In this document: in pieces, positions 38,722 through 47,668 of the stretch
How positions within the stretch are numbered: position 1 is the stretch's first letter
How the letters are laid out: each line of letters opens with the position of its first letter
Assembly: GCA_005787345.1 (NCBI GenBank)
Contig: SYBH01000008.1
Location: 33,201-97,200 of the forward strand
Length of the DNA stretch: 64,000 bases
From: Actinomycetota bacterium
GTDB taxonomy: Bacteria; Actinomycetota; Acidimicrobiia; Acidimicrobiales; Acidimicrobilacustridaceae
Reading direction: 5' to 3'
Notes under the pieces: model-generated
Told to the model about the DNA's origin: nothing
Seen by the model: only the letters and a program-made list of their open reading frames with translations
Databases searched by the model: none
Made by a program: the position numbers and the translations under genes

Positions 38722-40161
38722 ATGTCAACCAAAGCCTTTATTGTTTGGTTGGCTATTGCAGGCGTGTTTGGCTTCGCCGTTCGCTTTGGGACATTCATGT
38801 GGGAAGGTCGCACCGCACCCCTTTCGGGCGACGCCGTCTTCTACCACGAGACAGCGAATCTTCTGGCCGACGGCAAGGGCTACATCAATCCTGTTTTTTT
38901 CTACGCCGGTTATTGCTTCGATGGCGGAGGCAGCGGGAGTTCGACCTATTCGTTTCTACCTGGCTTCGATAATTGCCCGAAGGTGGACGTCGTGCAGCCG
39001 GACGGGACTGTTCGGACTGTTGCTGTGACCCTGCCGCCAGGAACACAGGAACCGACAGCGGCGCACCCGCCATTGTGGTCGTTCATTCTTTCGCTCGCGT
39101 CCCGCATGGGTTTCGACAGCGTGAACCAGCACCGTATGGTTGGCTTACTCTTCGGCTCTCTTGGCGTGATCCTCATTGGTCTCGCCGGTCGGGAACTTTT
39201 TGGGAAACGCGCGGGAGTTGTCGCTGCGTTTATCGCTGCGGGCTACGGGTTTCTTTGGCTCAACGATTGGTCGCTTATGAGTGAATCCCTCGTAACGGCT
39301 TTTGTTCCTTTAATGACTATCGTTGCGGTTCGATGGTGGCGGACTCCCAGTTGGCGTTTTGCTGTCGTCCTCGGAGTGCTTTCTGGGGTGGGAGGCCTTT
39401 TGCGCACAGAATTGCTTGCGTACGGCCCGCTTCTTGTACTGGTCGCCCTCGTTGCACGTCGAGTGCAGTGGAAGCCGCTGCTGCGCGATTTTGCAATCGT
39501 GAGTGCGGTAGGTCTCGCAGTTCTCTCACCATGGCTGATCCGCAACATGACGAGCTTCACTAAGCCCATTTTCCTCTCTCCGACAGGAACACTTCAGGCG
39601 CAGACGAACTGCGATGCCGCCTATTACGGAGAGAAGACTGGCTACTGGGAACGCTATTGCGCCGAACCGGAGCCGGTAGGTGCTGACGGGTCCATGCTTG
39701 ACGAGTCAGAGCGCGATGCCATCAAGCGAAGTTGGGCGACGGAGTACATCTCAAACCACAAGACTCGGCTACTTGTGGTCGCACCACTCCGAACATTACG
39801 CATGTTCAACCTTTACGATCCGATCGGTACAGCGCGATTCGATATTTACGTTGAAAATCGTGAATTTCGGCAATCAATGCTCGCCCTTGTTCAGTACTAC
39901 GTCGTTGCATTGCTGGCACTCGCGGGAGCAGTCATTGCATGGAAGCGCCGGCTTACGCTTCTACCGATTTTGCTATGGCCTGCGATGGTTGCACTAGTGG
40001 CTGCAGTGAGTTTCGGGAACAACCGCTATCGGGTGAGCGTTGAACCGTCTTTGATTTGGTTGGCATCGCTCGCACTCTGCGTTCTCTTTGAACGCGTGCG
40101 AAGGAACCAGCGAATGAGCGTTTCCGCTGCCACTGTGAGCACCGCTACGAGTCCAAGTTGA
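38722..40161 (+). CDS. GT-C fold (GT39-like) membrane glycosyltransferase, paralogue of 34817-36199
   Basis: PLSGDAVFYHETANLLADGKGYINP, NCDAAYYGEKTGYWERYC, ATEYISNHKTRLL shared with paralogue; start at ATG 38722. Confidence 0.82.
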   Translation: MSTKAFIVWLAIAGVFGFAVRFGTFMWEGRTAPLSGDAVFYHETANLLADGKGYINPVFFYAGYCFDGGGSGSSTYSFLPGFDNCPKVDVVQPDGTVRTVAVTLPPGTQEPTAAHPPLWSFILSLASRMGFDSVNQHRMVGLLFGSLGVILIGLAGRELFGKRAGVVAAFIAAGYGFLWLNDWSLMSESLVTAFVPLMTIVAVRWWRTPSWRFAVVLGVLSGVGGLLRTELLAYGPLLVLVALVARRVQWKPLLRDFAIVSAVGLAVLSPWLIRNMTSFTKPIFLSPTGTLQAQTNCDAAYYGEKTGYWERYCAEPEPVGADGSMLDESERDAIKRSWATEYISNHKTRLLVVAPLRTLRMFNLYDPIGTARFDIYVENREFRQSMLALVQYYVVALLALAGAVIAWKRRLTLLPILLWPAMVALVAAVSFGNNRYRVSVEPSLIWLASLALCVLFERVRRNQRMSVSAATVSTATSPS

Positions 40162-43100
40162 TGGGCAAACCAGAATCCCGACGGCCATTCGACCCCGTTA
40201 GGGAACTGGCGTCGATACTGCAGTCCTGTGTAGAGGGCGACGATTCCGCCGATCGAAACAAGAACAACTAACGCTGCGAGAACTGATCGGCGTCGATTCC
40301 AAACCAACAGTGCCGAGACTCCGGCCATGGCGAGTGCGACACCAAGGCCGCCAACGAGGGCTGCGACTGCTGCAACGACGGCAATGAGTCCCAGTCGTTC
40401 GAAGAGTGTCACCGAATACGACGTGCATAGAGCGACAAGCTCGGGACCATTTGCTTCTGGCTCGACAGCCAGCTCTCGGCGACGACGCCTCGTCAATACA
40501 AGTGCCGCTGCACAGAGGCCAATAAGCCAAGGTGCAGAGACAGCGAGACCAGCCCAGACGAATTTCTGCGGAGCCCAAATGATGTCGACGGTGAATGTGG
40601 AACCAGTAATCGCAGGATCAATGAGCCACCCGTTTGCGTAACCATCAATCAACGTGGGTGAACCGAGCGATGGTCCTCCTCGCACAGTCGCGCTCCAACC
40701 CTCCGAAAGCGACTGCCCGAGGACCAGCCAGAACGGAGTAGCGGAATTTTCAATCGTGACGGAATAAGAGTTGGTGCCCGTCTCAGTCGCCAAAGTCACG
40801 GGAACGTCGGTGACCGCATTCGCCGGGATAGCAGGAACCGATCGAAGTTCAACCGAATCGATATCGATGCCTGTGTCAAGACCCTTTGCTGTTTCGAACC
40901 GATGATCGCCTGCATCGAGTCGCGATGTAAAAGCATTTGCACTGCCACAAGGCACAAGAGCGAGTGGGGCACGATCGAGTGCATCTGCGGTGGTGCCTTC
41001 GAGTGTGAATCCCTGAGGTCGTCCATCAAGATTCAGAAGGTCCGATCGGCAAATCGAGGGCAGGGTGGTTGGGATGGCCCCGACCCGGGTTGGAAGTCCG
41101 AATTCAGCGATAGCAATTGGGAGGATGCGCTGCCCACCGCTGAAGTATTCCTTCGTCGTCACCGAGCGTTCGGAGGCGATGGAAATCCGAACGACGCGCG
41201 AAGAAAGTTGACCAGTGGGGACATCAACGGTGGCGACATTGCCTAGTTTCTCGATGGTTGGAATGTCAGGCACCACAACCGTTCGAGTAACTCCATCATC
41301 AAGGGTCAGGTTCAGTGCTGTTGGCACCGAGTGCTCTTGATCATTGATGACCGAGAGTCGCAGTCGATCGAACGACAATGGGGTCGGGTTGGTGACAGTG
41401 GCTGACGCTCGAACCTGATTATCGAATTTCGTCGTCCAAGCGGTCTTCGGATTGTCGTCAAGCGCAGATGATGGTCGAGCCTCAAGCACTCCATTGAGGT
41501 AATCGACGCCACTCACGATCGGGTAGCCATCGGCGAGCCCTGGTCGTCCAACAAGTTCATCGATGAGCGCTCCGTCCACTCCAGCACTGAGTCGGGCTCG
41601 CCCGCCCAACTGAAAGTCAGCAGCAGTGCCTACTCGAAAGATTCGTCGAAGTTGAAGTTCGGTGTCCTGTCGAAAACCTTCAATTGGATTCGATCGCAAA
41701 CGGGAGAAGATGTACGCAACGCTTGTTGCCTCCGGCGCGAGTTCGTCGATACCGGAACTGGGCGTCACGATCCATTCCTGCGCTGAAACCCCCGGCACAG
41801 TCACTTCCCGAAACCCAACGTTCGAAAGTCCTAGCCAGTTGGTCCGGCCAGTGACGTTCGAATCATCGATCCGAACACTCAGTGTTGTAAAAGTGCGCTC
41901 GCCACCGAAATCGACACGCTGACCCGAGCCCACAAACGAACTGTCATTGAGCGTCTCAGTTCGAGAGGGGACCCCATCAAGAAGAATCGTCGCTTTTGTG
42001 ATCCAGCGATTTCCCTCTGTTTGGAGGAGATCAACGTGACTGGAGGTGACGGGCCGTGCGTAGGTGATGGTGAGCCGATCGCCGATCACATCGCTAAAGC
42101 CACCAGTTGTCCAAGCGGTTCGGGGGTCCGAGTCGATGGCATTTATGGGGCGCACCTCGGTGGAGTAGGCAACAATGTTTCCGTAGGTTGAAGCTTGAAT
42201 GTTCGCGACATCGTCGCCGAACCATGCAACCGACTGATCGGATGCGCTTTGACCGGGGAAGAGTTCAAGTCTGGTGTCCTTTGGATCCTCAACAAGAGGA
42301 ATTGACGCTGCGGTCTCTGTCGCACCGTTGTTCTCTTTTGTGGTTCCCCATCGCTGAGCGCGTTTGCGATTGGTATCGGTGATCACGAGATTGGGTTTGG
42401 CAACTCGGATTCCTTCGAAAAGTGTTGGTGAAGCATTCGCGGTTGCGGCATAGAAGAGGGGCCGCTGAGTTGGAAGTTGGTTCCAAATTGCAGCCTCGAC
42501 GATCCCGGAGCCATCGCCGAATAAAACGGTCGGCTGCCTCGTCGTCTCTGATCGCAGCAGCGGCCGAACGTTGTCTACTGGGTAGATCGCAAGCGGGGGA
42601 GTCGCCATTTGACGACTGAGGGCCGCTAGGTGTTGCTCGTCGATCATGGGTTGACGCTGGTCAGGAACATTGACGACAGGAGTCCCAAAGGTGGTGGGAG
42701 AGCCAAGACCATTCGAGGGAGTTGTACCTCCGAGTTGGTTCCATAGCGTCGAAGGAACGGGCCCTCGGTACCGCTCGTATTGACTATCGAGCCGAAGGAG
42801 AACATCTGAGGCGGAAAAAAGGCGGGCAACTCCGGCGATGGCCTGGGGTTCTCCGACTCCCTCTTGGAATGGGCGATCCAGTGCACGTAAGAGATCAACG
42901 CTTGCCGGAGAACCGTAGGCAGTAATTTCTCTTCCGATCCAAGGTCGATCGATAAGCCCGGGCGTTAACGGGTCCTGCGTTTCGCCCCATCGATATGCTC
43001 CGAAATCGGCGCCTGGGAGTTCGAGCACACGAAAGTTCCCATCTTGGGTATCGAGCCACTTTGCAGCGTTGGTCCAATACTCCGGAAGCGTTGATGGAAA

Positions 43101-44456
43101 CTTCAGATCAGATTGAACGAGACCGCCGGTCCACAATGGCGGAAGATTCAAAATGGCAATGCAGATGAGACCGAGCGGTAGCGCAAGCGACAATTTCCGA
43201 GCTACTGGAGCAATGAAACGTCGTCGGAGTGCAGGAATGAGTGCATCAACGAACGCGGCCGACAGGCCGGCGATGGCGATGACAAGAATGGGAATAATTC
43301 GCGGTGAATTCCGCAGAGCAAAGCCGACCTCAAGTGACGTCGTGAACTTAATAAGTGCACCGATAGGTGAAGGGTCGTCGTATGGGTAGGTGCCTACAGC
43401 TAATAGAAGGCTGATGACAATCAACGAAACGAAATATGCACGGTATTTCCAGCGCGTCAGAATTGCACCGAGAAGCCCAAAAAGTGGAAGCGCAAACGTC
43501 AGAGCCAGCATGACGAGTGTGGTGGTGTAGAGCCCACCAGACTCGGTCCACCCTGCAAGTCCGTCTTTTCCATAGAAGTACCAATATCCAAGACCTCGGA
43601 GTACTTCCGGAGCCGTTGACGTCTGCGCAACGGTCTCGACTGTCTCGGTGAGTTGGAGAATGGGGAGTCCGTATTTCCCCTGGATGTAGAGCCCAGAGAG
43701 CCACCACAACTGTGCTGGACCAGTGGCGACTGCTATTCGCAGGAGCGCCTTGGATGCCTCCTTGAGTGAAGTTTCCTTGGTGCTCCAGACCGCGAATGGA
43801 GCAAGCAGGAAGGGGCCGAGCAAAACAAAAACCACAGAGCTTGCGTTTGTGCCCGCCATGACGGTCACGATGAGGGCAAATAGAACTGGAGCACGCCAGG
43901 TGCGTTCCCTGAGTGCGCTGATCATTAACCCGATCAACCACGGGAGCGCGCACCATGGCGTGAGGATGACCGACGTTCGACCCATGTACGCAAGGGCGTA
44001 CGGACTGAGCATGTAGATAAACGCAGCGACGGCAGAGCCTGGTCCCCGAAGGCCGAGTTTCCGAAAGAGCCAAAGCGTTCCTGCTCCGGCGAGGAAGAGG
44101 AGTGTTCCGAACCACAGTCGCTCTGCGATCCAGGTCGGAACTCCAAGAGTGCGGAAGGTCCAATACCAAGGCCCGAGCGGAAATACGTAGCCAATGTTTT
44201 GGTGGGTAACAGTTCCTGCGTTGATATACGCGTCCCACATGTACGGCGCCCGCGACAGCAATTTACCTGGGTCGAGGAGCAGGTACGCCTTCGTATCTGC
44301 TGATACCTGGCCAGGGGAGGTGAGAAGGATGGGGATGTACGCGACGAATGCCAGGGTTGCGTAGGTCCAGCGATCAATTCGACGTGTCGGCGAGTTCGCC
44401 GCAGAATCCGGGGGACGGACAGAGCTGCTCCCGGTGCTGTTCTCAGTCAACATCAT
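40026..44456 (-). CDS. aftD: Alpha-(1->3)-arabinofuranosyltransferase-like protein (AftD/DUF3367 family)
   Basis: 1476 aa; N-terminal GT-C with VSADTKAYLLLDPGKLLSRAPYMWD; long extracytoplasmic region with discoidin-like segments (AIDSDPRTAWTT, ALDDNPKTAWTT); C-terminal TM cluster. Confidence 0.82.
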   Translation of the reverse strand: MMLTENSTGSSSVRPPDSAANSPTRRIDRWTYATLAFVAYIPILLTSPGQVSADTKAYLLLDPGKLLSRAPYMWDAYINAGTVTHQNIGYVFPLGPWYWTFRTLGVPTWIAERLWFGTLLFLAGAGTLWLFRKLGLRGPGSAVAAFIYMLSPYALAYMGRTSVILTPWCALPWLIGLMISALRERTWRAPVLFALIVTVMAGTNASSVVFVLLGPFLLAPFAVWSTKETSLKEASKALLRIAVATGPAQLWWLSGLYIQGKYGLPILQLTETVETVAQTSTAPEVLRGLGYWYFYGKDGLAGWTESGGLYTTTLVMLALTFALPLFGLLGAILTRWKYRAYFVSLIVISLLLAVGTYPYDDPSPIGALIKFTTSLEVGFALRNSPRIIPILVIAIAGLSAAFVDALIPALRRRFIAPVARKLSLALPLGLICIAILNLPPLWTGGLVQSDLKFPSTLPEYWTNAAKWLDTQDGNFRVLELPGADFGAYRWGETQDPLTPGLIDRPWIGREITAYGSPASVDLLRALDRPFQEGVGEPQAIAGVARLFSASDVLLRLDSQYERYRGPVPSTLWNQLGGTTPSNGLGSPTTFGTPVVNVPDQRQPMIDEQHLAALSRQMATPPLAIYPVDNVRPLLRSETTRQPTVLFGDGSGIVEAAIWNQLPTQRPLFYAATANASPTLFEGIRVAKPNLVITDTNRKRAQRWGTTKENNGATETAASIPLVEDPKDTRLELFPGQSASDQSVAWFGDDVANIQASTYGNIVAYSTEVRPINAIDSDPRTAWTTGGFSDVIGDRLTITYARPVTSSHVDLLQTEGNRWITKATILLDGVPSRTETLNDSSFVGSGQRVDFGGERTFTTLSVRIDDSNVTGRTNWLGLSNVGFREVTVPGVSAQEWIVTPSSGIDELAPEATSVAYIFSRLRSNPIEGFRQDTELQLRRIFRVGTAADFQLGGRARLSAGVDGALIDELVGRPGLADGYPIVSGVDYLNGVLEARPSSALDDNPKTAWTTKFDNQVRASATVTNPTPLSFDRLRLSVINDQEHSVPTALNLTLDDGVTRTVVVPDIPTIEKLGNVATVDVPTGQLSSRVVRISIASERSVTTKEYFSGGQRILPIAIAEFGLPTRVGAIPTTLPSICRSDLLNLDGRPQGFTLEGTTADALDRAPLALVPCGSANAFTSRLDAGDHRFETAKGLDTGIDIDSVELRSVPAIPANAVTDVPVTLATETGTNSYSVTIENSATPFWLVLGQSLSEGWSATVRGGPSLGSPTLIDGYANGWLIDPAITGSTFTVDIIWAPQKFVWAGLAVSAPWLIGLCAAALVLTRRRRRELAVEPEANGPELVALCTSYSVTLFERLGLIAVVAAVAALVGGLGVALAMAGVSALLVWNRRRSVLAALVVLVSIGGIVALYTGLQYRRQFPNGVEWPSGFWFAHQLGLVAVLTVAAETLIRWFLRTRSKRTQSASDANQIKDGSTLTR

Positions 44457-46417
44457 TCGATGTCATCGCAAACTCCGCGCGGATCGTCGTATTGCCAAGC
44501 TTGGCGCCAAGAGCCGCCCTTCCAGTCGGAGTTGTTTGGGGCGGGTGCCCATCCAAGCCGCTCCGCGTGGGCAAGGACGTGGTCTGTCAAGTTCGAGGCT
44601 CCCTCTTGGCAGAGGTGCCAGTTATCTTTCTTACGGAGGAGGTGCACCGTGCCATCGTCGCCAACCCAGTAGCGCGGAGTAGACCCATCGGGGGCTGTAA
44701 GCGCGGCGGCAATAGAGGGATTCGAGACCATTTCTGGGTGACGTGCTGCAACATTTGCGAAGACACGATCTACCGCGCTTACATCGATCTGCCCCCCAGG
44801 CATCACGGGAAGAAGCATCACATGGACCCCATTGCTCGTGAGCAACGTGATGGCTTCTTCGACCACCGCTTCATATGCAGTTTCACCCTTTTGTTTGATG
44901 AAGGAGAGGTCCCAGCCTCCGAACAACATGATTGCCAAATTGGGCTTGAACTCGGAAATCGTATTCGGCCATTCTGAACGCCAGTCAATGCCGTTGGTGA
45001 GGCCAAACCCTGGTCTCGCACCCAACACGATTGATGATGCGCCCGTAGCCTCGGCAGCTGCGGCGAGCGCTGGAGATGCGTCCATCGCGCCTGAATCGCC
45101 AAGGATCCACAGTCTCGCTGGGGGAGGCGAATTGGCATCAACTGCGCTCTGGGGGAGGAGCTGCTCCAATCGGCTGTCATTCTGATCAATCCGCATGTTG
45201 GCGTAGGGCACGGTGCTCGCTGGCGTGTGAAGGGTGAAGGCGAAAGCCAAAACAACCACGGTTCCGATTCCTGCAAATGCTGCGGTTCCGGCGCTGCGCG
45301 TTGTTGTTAAGAGTGTTCCTCGTCGAACAGGCATTTCCAGAAGGAAGTATGAGCCCAACGCAATGGCGACGGTCACGATCATTCGAACCAAGAAGAGTGG
45401 AGCGAGAGAAAGCCCGGTGCGCTCTTGACTGAGAACGAGGAAGACGGGCCAGTGGTAAAGGTAAAGCCCATAGGAAAGCAAGCCAGCCCAGCGTAAGGCC
45501 GGGTTGGCGAAGACTCGGGAAAACAGACCGGCCCGGGTTGCGACATAAATCGCTAGGGTCGAAACGAGCGCATAGAGCGGTAGGCCGCCTTTTGCTAAGC
45601 CGGGAGAGGCCTCATTGGTCGTGAACCAGGCGACCAGTACCGCAAGAACTGCTGCGAAGCCGAGAAAGTCAAAAACTGGCTCACGGCTCGTTCGTGTCGT
45701 GATGTTTCGTCGACGCCCCGACCACCACAAAGCGAGCAAAACTCCGAATAACAATTCGGCGACTCTTGTGTCAGTGCCGTAGTACACGCGATCAAAATCG
45801 GATTGCTGCAACCACATGAGTGTGATCGAAACTGCGGCTACCGCTATGCAAGACGCCGCTAGCAGTCGTCGTCCTCCGAAACGCATGAGTACAAGCGCCA
45901 CGATCGGGAAGATCACGTAGAACTGCTCCTCAATCGCGAGCGACCAAAAATGTTGGAATGGGGACGGATCTGAAAAAAGTGAGCCATAACTCACGTCGGA
46001 GGTCCACAAACGCCAATTTGCGACGTATCCAAGCGCCGAGAGCATGTCGCCTCGAAGCGATGCCAGTTGTTCTGCAGAACCAATTCGCCACCAAATCAGT
46101 CCGATGAGTGCGAGAGTCGCTAGCGCCGCAGGCATGAGGCGGCGAAGGCGTCGCGCCCAAAATCTGAGTAAATCAATTGAGTGGGAACCCTCGAATTCGC
46201 GAACGAGAAGATTCGTGATCAGAAACCCTGAAAGCGTAAAGAACGTCGAGACGCCGAGAAAGCCACCCTTTGCCCAAGTGAAGCCGCCATGGAACAACAG
46301 CACACCGATGACGGCCATGCCGCGAATTCCGTCGAGGGCCGGCAAATGGGGGAGGGAGGCCGAGCGATCGGACCTGAGTGTTTCTGGTGAGGGTTGGCTC
46401 GTTGTTCTCTCGTCCAT
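44453..46417 (-). CDS. Acyltransferase-3 with C-terminal SGNH domain
   Basis: LDGIRGMAVIGVLLFHGGFTWAKGGFLGVSTFFTLSGFLIT; LAIEEQFYVIFPI; RLWILGDSGAMDASPAL; stop overlaps aftD start by 4 bp. Confidence 0.93.
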   Translation of the reverse strand: MDERTTSQPSPETLRSDRSASLPHLPALDGIRGMAVIGVLLFHGGFTWAKGGFLGVSTFFTLSGFLITNLLVREFEGSHSIDLLRFWARRLRRLMPAALATLALIGLIWWRIGSAEQLASLRGDMLSALGYVANWRLWTSDVSYGSLFSDPSPFQHFWSLAIEEQFYVIFPIVALVLMRFGGRRLLAASCIAVAAVSITLMWLQQSDFDRVYYGTDTRVAELLFGVLLALWWSGRRRNITTRTSREPVFDFLGFAAVLAVLVAWFTTNEASPGLAKGGLPLYALVSTLAIYVATRAGLFSRVFANPALRWAGLLSYGLYLYHWPVFLVLSQERTGLSLAPLFLVRMIVTVAIALGSYFLLEMPVRRGTLLTTTRSAGTAAFAGIGTVVVLAFAFTLHTPASTVPYANMRIDQNDSRLEQLLPQSAVDANSPPPARLWILGDSGAMDASPALAAAAEATGASSIVLGARPGFGLTNGIDWRSEWPNTISEFKPNLAIMLFGGWDLSFIKQKGETAYEAVVEEAITLLTSNGVHVMLLPVMPGGQIDVSAVDRVFANVAARHPEMVSNPSIAAALTAPDGSTPRYWVGDDGTVHLLRKKDNWHLCQEGASNLTDHVLAHAERLGWAPAPNNSDWKGGSWRQAWQYDDPRGVCDDIE

Positions 46418-46520
46418 AGTGGAGCCACGCTCTCCCCAGGGGCGTAGACCTGCAATCGATCGCCTCAAGGTAGCAGGGGAATCTGGCTGAATATCGGCGG
46501 ATCAGTCAGCCAAGAAAGCG

Positions 46521-47579
46521 TCACACCCGCTCATCGAGGATCATTCGGAGGCAATCGGATGCAGGATTATCCCGCCAAATCAAGCTGTCTGACGGGAGAA
46601 GCCCGCGCTGATCAAGTCGATTCATCACACGCACGACGATGACGCAGTAGCGGGCTGCCGCGAACAATTCATGGGCTGCGGTGTCAATCGGGTCACGGCC
46701 GGCGTGTTTGAAGTACATCTCGCGTTGCACGGTGCGGTTGGGGTCGCCGGGGAGGCGATCGATGCCCGCCAATTCGTGCATGGTCCGGTCGAACATCAGC
46801 CACCAGCCGAGATCGAATTCCGGGGGACCGATACAGGCCGCTTCGAAGTCGGTGAGACACGCCACTTGTGAGCCCTGCCAAATAATGTTGCCTGGGCGTG
46901 GGTCTCCCCAACACAAGCCGATCGACGTATCGGAAGGGAGCTCGTGTTCGATAATCGACCACGCATTTTCAAGGAGCGGATGCGATCTCCCGCGCAACTC
47001 TGACTCGCCAAAATCCTTCCAAAGATGGAGGAGGTGTTTTGAGCCCGGGGTCACGCCATTTGGGGTGAGCCAGTCCAACCCAAGAATTGAGGGGTCGAGC
47101 TTATGGATACGCGTCATATCCAAAAGGCCATTGCTGATGAGTTTGGTCCGCTCCGCCGGAGTGAGTTCGGTAAAGAAGCCTTCAACGCTGTAGGGCGGAC
47201 TCTCTAGAGGGACGACTCCGTCAACGTGGTGCATGACAAAGAACGGTGTACCTAGGACTGCTGGGTCGCTTTCGTAGCCGACAAGGGCGGCAACGGGTAG
47301 AGGGGAGTTTCGACCGATGCTGTCCATGATTCGGAACTGAATCTCGATTTCGGGCATCGGAAGATCAGACTGTGCCGGATAAACGGCGGGTTCGGGTGTT
47401 TCGAGTCGCACCACAAACCGCTGCTTGCCAAAAGAAGACGATTCGGCGGTGAGGAGGATCGTCTCGGCCGAGAATCCGCCGGAGGGACGACCATCAATCT
47501 CGATGTGGAGTCCCGATGTTCCGGTTTTTGATGCAATCCAGCTTCCGAGCGCTTCGGTGTCCAGCACGGTTTCAGCCAT
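46521..47579 (-). CDS. Phosphotransferase (aminoglycoside phosphotransferase-like kinase) family protein
   Basis: GLCWGDPRPGNIIWQGSQVACLTDFEAACIGPPEFDLGW. Confidence 0.9.
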   Translation of the reverse strand: MAETVLDTEALGSWIASKTGTSGLHIEIDGRPSGGFSAETILLTAESSSFGKQRFVVRLETPEPAVYPAQSDLPMPEIEIQFRIMDSIGRNSPLPVAALVGYESDPAVLGTPFFVMHHVDGVVPLESPPYSVEGFFTELTPAERTKLISNGLLDMTRIHKLDPSILGLDWLTPNGVTPGSKHLLHLWKDFGESELRGRSHPLLENAWSIIEHELPSDTSIGLCWGDPRPGNIIWQGSQVACLTDFEAACIGPPEFDLGWWLMFDRTMHELAGIDRLPGDPNRTVQREMYFKHAGRDPIDTAAHELFAAARYCVIVVRVMNRLDQRGLLPSDSLIWRDNPASDCLRMILDERV

Positions 47580-47668
47580 AGTTCCCCCTTTGGGACGAAG
47601 GTAGCAGCGGCTCCGCTCTCACGAAGTCGTCCATCTACACTCTGAATAGTTCAAACTTTGGGGGTCTC

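Noticed and set aside
43348-44238. 296-aa minus ORF in an alternative frame inside aftD
   Set aside because: Fully overlaps the AftD N-terminal GT-C region on the same strand; composition is His/Arg/Ser-rich, typical of an out-of-frame translation in high-GC DNA
47640-47659. Extra copy of the YTGAAY-N4-RTTCAR operator upstream of 47669
   Set aside because: Only a half-site ATAGTTCAA is present; the left arm does not match, so it was not counted
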